DNA of 64,000 bases. Origin: Porphyromonadaceae bacterium UBA2751. GTDB lineage: Bacteria; Bacteroidota; Bacteroidia; Bacteroidales; Muribaculaceae. The stretch is from the NCBI GenBank assembly GCA_002353285.1, contig DEJJ01000029.1, forward strand, positions 107,395 through 171,394, given 5' to 3'. A program made the translations under genes and the position numbers. Shown one piece after another: positions 1 through 8,621 of the stretch (the first letter of the stretch is position 1; each line of letters opens with the position of its first letter). Under the pieces are notes generated by a model that saw only the letters and a list, made by a program, of their open reading frames with translations, was not told the origin of the DNA and ran no database searches.

Positions 1-977
1 TAGCCATTTCCATCATAACCATCACAAATGAAGGATTGAGACCAACTCCCATCGTGCGTGTCGGCGGTATAAAGCACAGGACGACCGGCACGTAGTTCAG
101 TTAGGATAAAGTTCTCCCACTCTGAAGGAGTATAATCGCAGCGCCACACTTGTCGAGCTTTTCTGCTGAAATGAAGCCAATATTCGATAGTCTCGACAAA
201 ATCGGTTGCTGGAACAAAGCTTGTGTCAAAATCGGCCCTAACGGCTTGTGCACAAGAACGCATAAGCTTTGCAACTGCAACATATGTCGGATCGCTCTCA
301 CTGCCAACATGGTACGGATAAAAAAGCTTCATATTATCCCAGTCTATGTGTCCACAATTATAATACGGGCAATGGATGTTATGTGTTGCAGTGTAATACC
401 CGGGTATTGAAGTTAAAGAACTGGGCCATCTGTAGTAATACATCACTTGTGCCAAAGCCGTTGCCGTGCTGCCTGTCAAGCAATACTCACCGTTCAAATC
501 AGGACACTTTAAATTAAATGGCTGATCTTGTCCCCATTGGGTTTTAATTAATGGATGAACTATATTACCATCGGCCTTCGTGGAAGGTGGTGCAGCGTGG
601 TTACTCTGATTGATTTGAGCAGCATACTGACCGAGCAAGCCCTTCATATTCTCAGGAATAATCTCATAATCAAAACTGCCATGGTCGCAGTAACCCAAAA
701 TCTTCTCGGTGCGCGAGTCACCGCTTACTATGACAAAGCCTTTGTCATCTTTGGCGTTAAACACATAATAGGCAACGCCGCCTTGCGATGCATCAATTGT
801 ACTGCGTGGAACCTGCAATGTTTTTGATGCATCGACCGCTCCCATGTTCTTATCATGCATAAACTTAGCAGCAATGCTCTGAGCACTGGACATATTCACT
901 TGCTGGGCATGCACATTAATGCTTAGTACAGCAAGAGAACAAACAAATATCGTTACTAAAAATCTAATCTTATTCAT
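1..977 (-). CDS. C10 (streptopain/SpeB-like) peptidase homologue, catalytic residues substituted, 3'-partial
   Basis: Reading frame opens at ATG 977 and stays open to the left edge (325 codons plus 2 nt), so the C-terminus is missing. Residues 1-24 form a Sec signal peptide ending in NVHA. A SpeB-type propeptide follows (AYYVFNAKDDKGFVIVSGD around residue 75), then the mature core (TQWGQDQPFN). In family C10 the nucleophile lies in GCVATA followed by AQ.M.Y; here the block reads TGSTATALAQVMYYY, so the Cys is Ser170. The His of GHAFV.DGYDG is also gone: the block reads WSQSFICDGYDG, with Gln314. The frame is intact through both sites. Family C10 proteins are secreted cysteine proteases of gut Bacteroidales. 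This one is probably a non-catalytic secreted paralogue, perhaps a binder or decoy. Family assignment is confident; loss of activity is inferred from the substitutions. Confidence 0.85.
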   Translation of the reverse strand, partial: MNKIRFLVTIFVCSLAVLSINVHAQQVNMSSAQSIAAKFMHDKNMGAVDASKTLQVPRSTIDASQGGVAYYVFNAKDDKGFVIVSGDSRTEKILGYCDHGSFDYEIIPENMKGLLGQYAAQINQSNHAAPPSTKADGNIVHPLIKTQWGQDQPFNLKCPDLNGEYCLTGSTATALAQVMYYYRWPSSLTSIPGYYTATHNIHCPYYNCGHIDWDNMKLFYPYHVGSESDPTYVAVAKLMRSCAQAVRADFDTSFVPATDFVETIEYWLHFSRKARQVWRCDYTPSEWENFILTELRAGRPVLYTADTHDGSWSQSFICDGYDGNG

Positions 978-1010
978 AATTGTTATATGTTTGGGGGTAT
1001 GTTACTATTG

Positions 1011-2408
1011 CTAAATCAGAAAGAGTGCGGCTAGAGAGATAGCAGCAATGGTTGTGATACCCATGATGAGGGTCATGACGGTGAAGGAGCGGTAGCCGTC
1101 GGTGGTGCGGATTCCGCCAAAGCCTGTGACTACCCAAAAGTAGCTGTCGTTGGCGTGCGAGACAGTCATAGCACCTGCGCCTATCGCCATAACTACAAGG
1201 GTTGCGGCAAATGGTGTGGTGAAGCCAAGCGCATGCATCATCGAGCCTGCGTCGCTAAACATTCCCATAAGACTTGCCGTGGTGGTGATTGCCACAGTGG
1301 AAGAGCCTTGCGCCGACTTGAGGATGGCAGCAATCAAGAAGGGGAAGACAACGCCTAGCACCGAAAGCGTGCCAGTGTATTGCTTTAAAATCTCGACAAA
1401 ACCACTCTCGATTATCACGGTGCCGAGAACGCTACCAGCGGCTGTGATGAAGATGATGGGGCCAGCTGTCATTAGCGAGTCGTTGATGATACCATAGGAC
1501 TGCTTGAACAAATGACGCTTGGCCAGCAACGGCAGGCAGCACAAGAATGCCACCATAAGGGCTATGACTGGTTTGCCAAGGAATGTAAAGATTGCAGCGA
1601 GCCACTCGGGCATTGCCACAAGCGATGCCACGCTGCCCATTGCCATGAGTAGCACCGGAACTATAATGGGGAGGAATGATAGGAATGCCGAGGGATTGTT
1701 CTTGTCGTCAATGCTGGTGTCCTCGTCAAAATCAACACCAACAGTCGTTATTTTCTTCCCCACTTTGCCGGCAAAGAAATAAGCGGGGATGAGAGATATA
1801 AGCGATATAACCACTCCCACAGCGATGACCATGAGAAGGTCGTCGTCAAGGCCCATCATTCCGGCAGCGGCAACGGGGCCTGGTGTGGGTGGGATGAAGA
1901 CGTGAGAGGCAAAGAGACCTGCTCCGAGGGCGAGCATGAGGCTTGCCTGGGGGTGAGCAGTGCGACGTGCCAGCGACTTTCCGATGGGGCTCACAAGCAC
2001 AAAACCACTATCGCAGAATACTGGTATCGACACAATCCAGCCAATTAGCATCATAGCCAAGCGAGGGAACCTGCGCCCCACTACCCTCTCAACGCCACGC
2101 GCCATCGACAATGCAGCACCAGTCTTTTCGAGCACGGTGCCTATGATAGTGCCAAAGATTATCACAAGTCCTATTCCTGTGAAAATTCCCGAGAATCCCT
2201 TACCAATTACGTCAGGTATGCTCTTTAACGGCACGCCAAGTACCATTGCCAACAAGAGCGCCGTGGCGATTATGGCAATGAAAGGATGAATTTTCCACCT
2301 AGAGATGGCAACAATCATCAATAAGATTGCTAATATGAAGATGAGGAGGGTAGACAAAAGGCAAATTTTAAGTGGTAAAAAGTTAAGTGTTAAGTATAAA
2401 TCCCCCAC
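1011..2408 (-). CDS. gntP: GntP-family gluconate:H+ symporter-like permease
   Basis: Polytopic inner-membrane protein of the GntP family, which imports gluconate or related sugar acids by proton symport. Hydrophobic segments run throughout; family-like stretches include GIGLVIIFGTIIGTVLEKTGAA, followed by SIPVFCDSGFV and FIPPTPGPVAAAGMM. Length near 450 residues fits the family. The longest frame begins with GTG at 2408, but that codon lies inside a perfect 30-bp palindrome (2396-2425) that looks like the terminator of the preceding TPR gene. The first hydrophobic helix only starts around residue 18 (LSTLLIFILA), so the true start is probably 30-60 bp further in, at a TTG or ATG. Substrate cannot be read from the sequence. 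It is the last gene of a co-directional minus-strand run. Confidence 0.85.
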   Translation of the reverse strand: MGDLYLTLNFLPLKICLLSTLLIFILAILLMIVAISRWKIHPFIAIIATALLLAMVLGVPLKSIPDVIGKGFSGIFTGIGLVIIFGTIIGTVLEKTGAALSMARGVERVVGRRFPRLAMMLIGWIVSIPVFCDSGFVLVSPIGKSLARRTAHPQASLMLALGAGLFASHVFIPPTPGPVAAAGMMGLDDDLLMVIAVGVVISLISLIPAYFFAGKVGKKITTVGVDFDEDTSIDDKNNPSAFLSFLPIIVPVLLMAMGSVASLVAMPEWLAAIFTFLGKPVIALMVAFLCCLPLLAKRHLFKQSYGIINDSLMTAGPIIFITAAGSVLGTVIIESGFVEILKQYTGTLSVLGVVFPFLIAAILKSAQGSSTVAITTTASLMGMFSDAGSMMHALGFTTPFAATLVVMAIGAGAMTVSHANDSYFWVVTGFGGIRTTDGYRSFTVMTLIMGITTIAAISLAALFLI

Positions 2409-2425
2409 CTAGGTGGGGGATTTAT
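2396..2425 (-). terminator. Perfect 30-bp palindrome downstream of the TPR gene
   Basis: Positions 2396-2410 are the exact reverse complement of 2411-2425, with a GC-rich core (CCCCCACCT/AGGTGGGGG). On the minus strand it begins 10 nt after the TPR stop codon, and T-rich DNA follows, as expected of an intrinsic terminator. It overlaps the longest possible GntP frame, which argues for a later gntP start. Confidence 0.65.
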
Positions 2426-2434
2426 GAGATATTT

Positions 2435-4045
2435 TTAGCGCTCTTGGAAGTTAAGTTGTGAGTTGTTGAGCAAAGTGTTGAATGCTGGCTCGGAACGCAG
2501 TGGCGCGATATTGACATAGGGGTCGTCGTTGAGCTTGATGTCATAAAGACCTCCATAACCGTTGGCAAGACATGACTCCAAGTACTTGATGCCCTGTGCC
2601 TTGTTGCCCATAGCAGCCTGAAGCGCTGCAGCGTAGTAATAGGTTTCGCCACCGATAGCTGGATAGTCCTGAATCATCTTGTTGATCCACTCGTTAGCTT
2701 CGTCGTCGCGACCGAGTTCATGAAGAGCAAATCCACGCAGCGACTCGATGTCGTCGGGATCGAGAGTGAGCACTTTTTCAAAGTCGGCCTTAGCGGCGGC
2801 AGCGTTTTTGAGGTGCTTCTTGTTGAGCCAAGCGCGCAGCATGAGCGCGTCGGCGCTATTAGGAGAGGCATTGATGGCCTTGGTGACCAAAGGGAGTGCG
2901 TCCTTGTACTTCTTTTGGGCGATGAGCATCCTTGCCTTGGCCAGCAGAGTGGGTGCGTAGTTCTCGTTGAGCACGAGTGCCTGGTCGAGAGTCTTCATAG
3001 CGGTGCTGTAGTTACCGCCCTTGCCCTGACGGAGCTCAATCTTGCTTCGCAGGATGTAGGGGTCGGGGCTTGTTGGGTCGGCAGCAATGCCCTTGTTGGC
3101 ATAGTTGTAGGCCTGATCGTAATCACCGAGCTGGTAGAGACATGTAGCCTCGTCGTTGTAGATGGTGGAATACTCCATGAGATTGTTGTCGGTGATAGTC
3201 TTGAGGTCGCGCAAAGCCTGGCCATAGTGCTTGTAGTTGAGAGCAATAGCCGAGCGCACGCGGTAGAAGATGCCCGTGCGAGGATTATCGTCGGTAGCAC
3301 TGCGCAGCGAAGCCATGACATCGTCGTAATGCTCACGAGAGAGGTCGAAAAGTCGGTTGATCGAAGCACCGTTATCGTTGGTAGCGCTCATAGCGATGAG
3401 ATAAGTGTCGCTTGCGTCGCGATACTTGCCAAGCAGTTCCTGGACATAGGCACGGTTGAGATAAACCTTAGGCTCGGCAGGATAGAGAGTCATGGCATTG
3501 TTGACCCACTTCATGGCGTCCTCGCTCTTGCCTTCTTTAGCAGCGACACACCCCAGGAAGAACATGGCATCGTAGTTGCGTGGCTGCTGCTGCAGAATAG
3601 ACTCATACTGCTTCTTTGCCACCTCGTAGTTGCCAGCCTGATAGGCCCATCGACCCTTCATGTCGACCCAAGTGAGATTGGTGGGATTGATGGTACCAGC
3701 CTTCTCAATGTCCTTGATTTCGTCGGCAAGGTTTCCCTTGATGTCGTGTAGCCTGGCTCTTAAGAGATAGGCGTCGTAGAGCAGCTCGGATTCCTTGGCA
3801 GGTGCAAGCTCGATAGTGCGATTGACATCGGCGATAGCAGCATCGTAGTCGTTGTTATAGTAAAGCTGATTGGCCCTCATGAACAAAGCGTTGTAGTCGT
3901 CGGGGTTCTTAGCGATGTGATCGTTATAGACCTTCATAACGGCCTGAGTGATTTTGTCGGGTTCCTGCTGTTGCGCCATAGCTGTGAAGCATGCAACCGA
4001 AGCCATTAGCAGCAAAGCCAGGATGAGTGATTTTCTAAATTTCAT
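2435..4045 (-). CDS. Secreted tetratricopeptide-repeat (TPR) protein
   Basis: 536 residues. A signal peptide covers about residues 1-24, ending AMA before QQQ. The rest is built from TPR-like helical pairs with the usual pattern of small residues (for example YNALFMRANQLYYNNDYDAAIADVN, then YDAMFFLGCVAAKEGKSEDA, then ADALMLRAWLNKKHLKNAAAA), roughly a dozen in all. TPR proteins are scaffolds for protein-protein contacts, and the signal peptide places this one in the periplasm or outer envelope. No enzymatic domain is visible. It lies 44 bp downstream of rsmE on the same strand and is closed by a strong palindromic terminator. Partner unknown. Confidence 0.85.
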   Translation of the reverse strand: MKFRKSLILALLLMASVACFTAMAQQQEPDKITQAVMKVYNDHIAKNPDDYNALFMRANQLYYNNDYDAAIADVNRTIELAPAKESELLYDAYLLRARLHDIKGNLADEIKDIEKAGTINPTNLTWVDMKGRWAYQAGNYEVAKKQYESILQQQPRNYDAMFFLGCVAAKEGKSEDAMKWVNNAMTLYPAEPKVYLNRAYVQELLGKYRDASDTYLIAMSATNDNGASINRLFDLSREHYDDVMASLRSATDDNPRTGIFYRVRSAIALNYKHYGQALRDLKTITDNNLMEYSTIYNDEATCLYQLGDYDQAYNYANKGIAADPTSPDPYILRSKIELRQGKGGNYSTAMKTLDQALVLNENYAPTLLAKARMLIAQKKYKDALPLVTKAINASPNSADALMLRAWLNKKHLKNAAAAKADFEKVLTLDPDDIESLRGFALHELGRDDEANEWINKMIQDYPAIGGETYYYAAALQAAMGNKAQGIKYLESCLANGYGGLYDIKLNDDPYVNIAPLRSEPAFNTLLNNSQLNFQER

Positions 4046-4089
4046 AGTGTGAGTGTGAGTAAAAAGTAAGATATTTTAAAGCTAAAAAA

Positions 4090-4806
4090 TTAACGTGACA
4101 TTTTTAAAGTGTGCATAGTGGCGACTGCCATGATTGCAGCAGTCTCGGTGCGGAGTCGGCTCTCGCCCAGTGTTACTGGGATGAAACCAGCTTTGAGGGC
4201 CGCATCGACCTCGGCAGAGTCGAAGTCGCCCTCTGGGCCAATCAAGACCACAGCATCGCGAGTGGGGTCGTAGACCTGCGCCAGTGAGCGGCGCTCGTTG
4301 CGTGGCAACGACTCGTCGCAATAGGCGATGAAGCGTTGAGCGGTGCTGCGCTCCCCTATGAACTGAGCAATGGGTGTGAGCTCATCGAGCTGCGGCAGCT
4401 GCGCCTTGAGCGACTGCTTCATGGCAGCAACCAGAATCTTGTGCAATCGCTCGGTCTTGAGCACCTTGCGCTCGCTGTGCTGGCACAGTAGCGGCGTGAT
4501 GCGGTCGATGCCCATCTCAGTGCATTTCTCGACCATCCACTCGATGCGGTCGAGATTCTTGGTTGGAGCTACCGCCAGCTCCACCCTACTGCCCCAGTGA
4601 GGCAGACATTGCTGCTGTGAGATTATCTCGACCCCGCAGTGCTTGGGATGTGCCATAGCGATGCGGCACAGATAGAGGGTGCCCCGTCCGTCGACCACCT
4701 CGATTTCATCGCCCTCGACGAGCCTGAGCACACGTGCACAGTGACGCGACTCTTCCTCGGGAAGAGTGAGAGTGGCGGCTATATCGGGGGCGAAGAATCG
4801 ATGCAT
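4090..4806 (-). CDS. rsmE: 16S rRNA (uracil-1498-N3)-methyltransferase RsmE
   Basis: 238 residues, typical RsmE length. RsmE methylates N3 of U1498 in helix 44 of 16S rRNA using S-adenosylmethionine. The N-terminal PUA-like domain shows the expected opening (MHRFFAPD, then SRHCARVLRL), and the SPOUT methyltransferase domain carries the knot motifs LIGPEGDFD and LGESRLRTETAAI near the C-terminus, where SAM binds. The family-typical EKCTEMGIDRI segment is present in the middle. It sits in a co-directional group with mnmA, another translation-linked gene. Assignment is firm. Confidence 0.95.
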   Translation of the reverse strand: MHRFFAPDIAATLTLPEEESRHCARVLRLVEGDEIEVVDGRGTLYLCRIAMAHPKHCGVEIISQQQCLPHWGSRVELAVAPTKNLDRIEWMVEKCTEMGIDRITPLLCQHSERKVLKTERLHKILVAAMKQSLKAQLPQLDELTPIAQFIGERSTAQRFIAYCDESLPRNERRSLAQVYDPTRDAVVLIGPEGDFDSAEVDAALKAGFIPVTLGESRLRTETAAIMAVATMHTLKMSR

Positions 4807-4816
4807 ACTCTTTATT

Positions 4817-4865
4817 TAATTCACAATGCACAATGCGTAATGCACAATTTATTTAATGCATAATT
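4817..4865. repeat. Degenerate short tandem array (CACAATG/CGTAATG-type units)
   Basis: The gap between rsmE and the upstream permease gene is filled by successive variants of a roughly 8-10 bp unit: CACAATG, CACAATG, CGTAATG, CACAATT, then TTTAATGCATAATT. It is AT-rich and non-coding. It belongs to a set of similar arrays, each with its own unit, in other short gaps of this window. Confidence 0.6.
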
Positions 4866-6186
4866 AGGCTTGGTGCTTAGCCACAGCCTGGGGATTGTGC
4901 TTGTACTTGAATAGAATCCAGAACATCACTGCCACAACCAGTGCAAAACCAGCGAAGATGAGCCATGGGCTCTTCCAGTCGCCCACGAGGTAGCCTGCGT
5001 CGTTCCACTGGCAGTACTGGTCGATAACCTTGCCAGCTGCGAGAGTGCCGATAGTGGCTCCCAAACCATTGGTCATGAGCATGAACAAACCTTGTGCCGA
5101 AGCTTTAACGTTAGGGTCGCACTCGTTGTCGACAAACATTGCTCCCGAAACATTGAAGAAGTCGAAAGCCACGCCATAAACGATGCAAGAGAGAACAAAC
5201 AGAATAACACCTGGCATGCCTGGATTGCCGAGCCCGAAGAATCCAAAGCGGAACACCCAAGCAAACATGGCGATGAGCATCACAACCTTGATGCCATAGC
5301 GCTTCAGGAAGAACGGGATGAGCAGGATGCACAGAGCCTCGCTGATTTGTGATAGCGAAACGAGCATTGTGGCATTGTTGGCAGCAAAAGTGTTGGCAAA
5401 CTCCTCAATACCCTTGAAGTGGGTGAGGAAGGGAGTGGCGTAGCCGTTGGTTACCTGCAACGACATTCCCAGCAGCATCGAGAAGATGAAGAACATGGCC
5501 ATCTTCTTGCTCTTGAAGAGCTTGAAAGCGCTGAGTCCCATGGTCTCGGCAAGCGACTGAGCCTCCTTCTTGACAATTTTGCAAGCAGGAAGCGTGAAGC
5601 AGTAGGCAAAGAGCACAACGCTCAAGATACCCGATACCAGGAATTGATAGTGGGTGTATTGGAATTTATTGGCATTCTCGGCAAGAGTGAAAGAGAAACT
5701 GCCATTGTCGAGGGTAGCACAATTAACAAACCACATAGTGGCGATGAAACCAATGGTGCCGAACACACGGATTGGCGGGAAATCCTTGACGGTGTCCATG
5801 CCATTGTCCTTCATGATGGTGAAAGCCGCAGTGTTGCTAAGAGCCAATGTGGGCATGTAGAAAGCAACACTAAGAGTGTAGAGCGTGATAAACATAGCCT
5901 TGTTGGGCTCAGCGGCCGATGCCCCCATGTAGAACAGAGCAATCATCCCCAGACCGGCCAGCAAGTGACAGATTCCGAGCATCTTTTGAGGCTGGATGAA
6001 CTTATCGGCGATAATACCCATGAGAGTGGGCATAAAGATAGAAACAATTCCCTGGATGGCATAGAACCAGGAAATCTCGCCGCCCATGCCGGCCTTTCCC
6101 AGATAGTTGCCCATGCATGTGAGGTAAGCACCCCACACGGCAAACTCCAGGAAGTTCATGATAATTAAGCGAACTTTTAGATTCAT
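4864..6186 (-). CDS. Nucleoside:H+ symporter, NupG-type MFS permease
   Basis: 440-residue major facilitator protein of the nucleoside:H+ symporter family (NupG/XapB relatives), predicted to import nucleosides across the inner membrane. It opens NupG-like (KVRLIIMNFLEFAVWGAYLTC split over the first helix) and has MGIIADKFIQPQKML between helices 2 and 3, the MFS loop signature region. About twelve hydrophobic helices can be traced, with a central cytoplasmic loop (KIVKKEAQSLAETMG). Bacteroidales often carry this permease next to a bifunctional nuclease-family gene, as here. Substrate range is inferred from family only. Confidence 0.88.
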   Translation of the reverse strand: MNLKVRLIIMNFLEFAVWGAYLTCMGNYLGKAGMGGEISWFYAIQGIVSIFMPTLMGIIADKFIQPQKMLGICHLLAGLGMIALFYMGASAAEPNKAMFITLYTLSVAFYMPTLALSNTAAFTIMKDNGMDTVKDFPPIRVFGTIGFIATMWFVNCATLDNGSFSFTLAENANKFQYTHYQFLVSGILSVVLFAYCFTLPACKIVKKEAQSLAETMGLSAFKLFKSKKMAMFFIFSMLLGMSLQVTNGYATPFLTHFKGIEEFANTFAANNATMLVSLSQISEALCILLIPFFLKRYGIKVVMLIAMFAWVFRFGFFGLGNPGMPGVILFVLSCIVYGVAFDFFNVSGAMFVDNECDPNVKASAQGLFMLMTNGLGATIGTLAAGKVIDQYCQWNDAGYLVGDWKSPWLIFAGFALVVAVMFWILFKYKHNPQAVAKHQA

Positions 6187-6223
6187 AGTGTTTTTGGATT
6201 TTTGAGTTATTATTATGTTAATT

Positions 6224-6874
6224 TTATTCGGTTATTTCAGTAGAAGCATCAGTAGCATCATTTTCACCCTGTTCATCCAAAGATGAAGGCGAGTTGTGAG
6301 GCTCATTGCCGAGCTTGATGTTAATAGCCTTTTGTATGCTCGCCGCGAGCTCATATTTCTCCTTCTTGACTGCCTGCTCGAGCTTGCGTTGCAGTTCCTC
6401 GAGGGTCAGGTCATTGAGAGACCGCTTGGGCTTGACAGCGACTTTACCGTCATCGCTGTCCTTGATTACAAAACCCGTCTTGTCGAGCACCTCTTGGGTG
6501 GCATAGATGTGCGCATTGGTGCGCAGCGCCAGAGCGATAGCATCGCTTGTTCGCGACTCGAGTTCCAAGTCGTGCTCATTAGTTGACAGCTTGAGACGCG
6601 ACATGAACACGCCGTCCTTGAAGCCATAGATGAGCACCTCGTCGAGGCTGATGCCAAAAGCATGAAACATGCTCACCATGAGGTCGTGAGACATGGGACG
6701 TGGCGGAATGACATTCTCGAGGCGCATGGCGATTGACTGCGCCTCGCTTGTGCCCACCACAATGGGGACCCTGAGGTCGCCGTTGCGCTGGCGCAGCAGC
6801 AGAGCATAGGCACCTTGCTGAATCTGGCTATAGGTGATGCCCATCACGTCCATCTCTATTTTATTGTCGGTCAT
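6224..6874 (-). CDS. Bifunctional nuclease-family (DUF151) protein with UVR motif
   Basis: 216 residues. Residues 1-135 match the BFN/DUF151 domain (IVVGTSEAQSIAM, RPMSHDLM, DAIALALRTN), a family with reported DNase/RNase activity. Residues 155-188 look like a UVR motif (LEELQRKLEQAVKKEKYELAA), the UvrB-UvrC interaction helix pair also found in other proteins. The C-terminal 25 residues are acidic and Ser/Thr rich. The two-domain arrangement is standard in Bacteroidota. It lies between mnmA upstream and the nucleoside permease downstream and is probably co-transcribed with them. The in vivo role is not established. Confidence 0.88.
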   Translation of the reverse strand: MTDNKIEMDVMGITYSQIQQGAYALLLRQRNGDLRVPIVVGTSEAQSIAMRLENVIPPRPMSHDLMVSMFHAFGISLDEVLIYGFKDGVFMSRLKLSTNEHDLELESRTSDAIALALRTNAHIYATQEVLDKTGFVIKDSDDGKVAVKPKRSLNDLTLEELQRKLEQAVKKEKYELAASIQKAINIKLGNEPHNSPSSLDEQGENDATDASTEITE

Positions 6875-6894
6875 ATAGTTATCTCTATGTTAGG

Positions 6895-6919
6895 TTCTAG
6901 ATGTTCTAGAAATTCTAGA
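6895..6919. repeat. Three TTCTAGA units at exact 9-bp spacing
   Basis: TTCTAGA occurs at 6895, 6904 and 6913, separated by two variable bases each time, in the 66-bp gap between mnmA and the bifunctional nuclease-family gene. The unit contains the palindrome TCTAGA. Confidence 0.75.
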
Positions 6920-6940
6920 TTTTATAGTCAATTTTTTTAC

Positions 6941-8008
6941 TTATAATGTTATGACTCCGCTGCCGTAGCACAGGTGGGCATTACTGTCGTAGATGACGGC
7001 AAACTGGCCCGGTGCGATGCCTTGAATGTCGTCGTCGCTGGTGATGAGCCAGTGGTTACCCTCGATGTGTGTGAGAGTTGCATGCGTGAAGCGTGGAGTG
7101 TGACGATTCTTGAAAGTTATCTCATGTGGTCCCTCCTGCTCAAGCCATGGGTTGCCGCTGATGAAGTGCATCTCGTCGAGATGAATCTCTCGCCCATATT
7201 GCTTGCTGGTGCCATAACCACCGCTGACGTAGATGGCATTGTCGTTGATGTTCTTCTTGACGACATACCAAGGGCCTCCGCTCAAGCCCAGGCCCTTGCG
7301 CTGCCCAATGGTGTGGAACCAGTAGCCATTGTGCTCACCGAGCTTGCGTCCTGTCTCAATCTCGATGATAGGTCCCTTCTTCACCCCGAGATGTCGGCGA
7401 ATGAAGTCGTTATAATCGATTTGCCCCAGGAAGCAAATGCCCTGGCTGTCCTTGCGTCCTGCATTAGGGAGCTTGACTTGCTGTGCTATTTCACGCACTC
7501 TCGACTTGGGCATATCGCCAATGGGGAAGATGAGGTGCTGCAGCTGGTCGTAGGTGATGCGTGCCAAGAAATCGGTTTGATCCTTGACGGGATCGACTGC
7601 TGTAGCAAGATATTTAGTTCCATCGATGTAGCATGTGGTAGCATAGTGGCCTGTGGCAGTAAGATCGAAGTCCTTGCCCCATCGCTGCTCGAAGAAACCG
7701 AATTTTATCATGCGGTTGCACATCATGTCGGGGTTAGGAGTGAGCCCCGCCTTGACGGTGCGCAGAGCATACTCCATGACATTGTCCCAATACTCCTGAT
7801 GGAGCGAAACCACCTCGAGAGGCAACCCATAGCGATGCGCTATGAGCTGGCACATCTCGATGTCCTCCTCGGCACTGCAGTCGCCCTCGTCGTTGTCCAT
7901 GCCAATGCGAATGTAGAACAATTGCAAGTCGTGCTGCGCCTGCTGCACAAGCTCATGCACCACGACTGCACTGTCGACGCCACCTGATATTAGAACCGCT
8001 ATGTTCAT
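6941..8008 (-). CDS. mnmA: tRNA-specific 2-thiouridylase MnmA
   Basis: 355 residues, full length. MnmA activates and thiolates C2 of wobble uridine 34 in tRNA-Lys, Glu and Gln. The PP-loop ATP site SGGVDS is at residues 8-13. The catalytic cysteines are Cys97 (in PDMMCNRMIKF) and Cys192 (in SQGICFLGQ), both present. The tRNA-binding middle domain (GQRKGLGLSGGPWYV) and C-terminal beta-barrel are recognisable. It heads the minus-strand run that includes rsmE. mnmE, which modifies C5 of the same uridine, is also in this window at 57.3 kb. Confidence 0.97.
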   Translation of the reverse strand: MNIAVLISGGVDSAVVVHELVQQAQHDLQLFYIRIGMDNDEGDCSAEEDIEMCQLIAHRYGLPLEVVSLHQEYWDNVMEYALRTVKAGLTPNPDMMCNRMIKFGFFEQRWGKDFDLTATGHYATTCYIDGTKYLATAVDPVKDQTDFLARITYDQLQHLIFPIGDMPKSRVREIAQQVKLPNAGRKDSQGICFLGQIDYNDFIRRHLGVKKGPIIEIETGRKLGEHNGYWFHTIGQRKGLGLSGGPWYVVKKNINDNAIYVSGGYGTSKQYGREIHLDEMHFISGNPWLEQEGPHEITFKNRHTPRFTHATLTHIEGNHWLITSDDDIQGIAPGQFAVIYDSNAHLCYGSGVITL

Positions 8009-8036
8009 TAGCTGTTAGTTGTTAGCTGTTAGTTAG
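8008..8036. repeat. Two copies of a 14-bp unit (TTAGCTGTTAGTTR)
   Basis: TTAGCTGTTAGTTG at 8008-8021 is followed directly by TTAGCTGTTAGTTA and AG, giving an inner period of about 7 bp. It starts at the first base of the mnmA start codon and fills most of the gap to the doxX stop codon. Confidence 0.75.
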
Positions 8037-8062
8037 TATAAATCAAATTAGACTTTATTAAA

Positions 8063-8566
8063 TCATGCTTTCTCGAGCACCTCGCTGTCCTCGTCGTCCT
8101 TCTCGTTGATGGTGTGGATTGCGATGAGGTAGTCGAGGGAGATTTTACCAGGTCCAGCGAGCAGCATGTAGGCAAAGATGCCAAGGAACATTATGGGATA
8201 GCCAGGCTCGAAGATGAACATTTGCCCAGCACTTGAAACACTTGTGGCAGTAAGCATGACCGTCTCGGCATAGACCATGACCCCAATAGATGGGATGAGT
8301 GCAAGCCTGGTAAAGAGCCCCAGGATGATGAACACTGCGCACACAATCTCAAGCACGACAATAGCCACAAGTGCGTTTTCATCGGGCAGCCCCATAGAGC
8401 CAACGGCAGCCTTGGAAAACTCATCGAGGTGAGTCATCTGCCTCACACCCATCTGCAGGAACATGATGCCGGTGAACAATCGCAGGAACAATCGCGAGAG
8501 GTTGCTATAGGTGTGGCCTGCGTTGAACATGAAAAATGTCTTAAGCCATTGTGGAATGTTAATCAT
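8063..8566 (-). CDS. DoxX-family membrane protein
   Basis: 167 residues with four hydrophobic segments (about 24-42, 63-82, 90-108, 125-142). The DoxX-like opening LFLRLFTGIMFLQMGVRQM precedes the first loop. The conserved ILGLFTRLALIPS stretch follows the second helix. The C-terminus is short and acidic. DoxX-family proteins are small inner-membrane proteins linked in some bacteria to quinone or redox functions, but no reaction can be assigned here. Co-directional with the DUF5106 gene 55 bp upstream, so possibly co-transcribed. Confidence 0.8.
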   Translation of the reverse strand: MINIPQWLKTFFMFNAGHTYSNLSRLFLRLFTGIMFLQMGVRQMTHLDEFSKAAVGSMGLPDENALVAIVVLEIVCAVFIILGLFTRLALIPSIGVMVYAETVMLTATSVSSAGQMFIFEPGYPIMFLGIFAYMLLAGPGKISLDYLIAIHTINEKDDEDSEVLEKA

Positions 8567-8621
8567 CGTTGTTGTGCTTTATTAAGTTGAAAAATCAAAT
8601 TTTAAAAGATGAGCAGAAACA

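Noticed and set aside
1..977. Frameshift or sequencing error behind the Cys/His losses in the C10 protein
   Set aside because: Ser170 and Gln314 are in the same open frame as the ATG and the flanking family motifs, so no indel is needed; both changes are plain substitutions.
2720..3751. 343-codon plus-strand frame opposite the TPR gene
   Set aside because: It is the mirror of a clear TPR coding sequence with a signal peptide; its translation has no domain, and it exists because the real gene avoids the matching codons.
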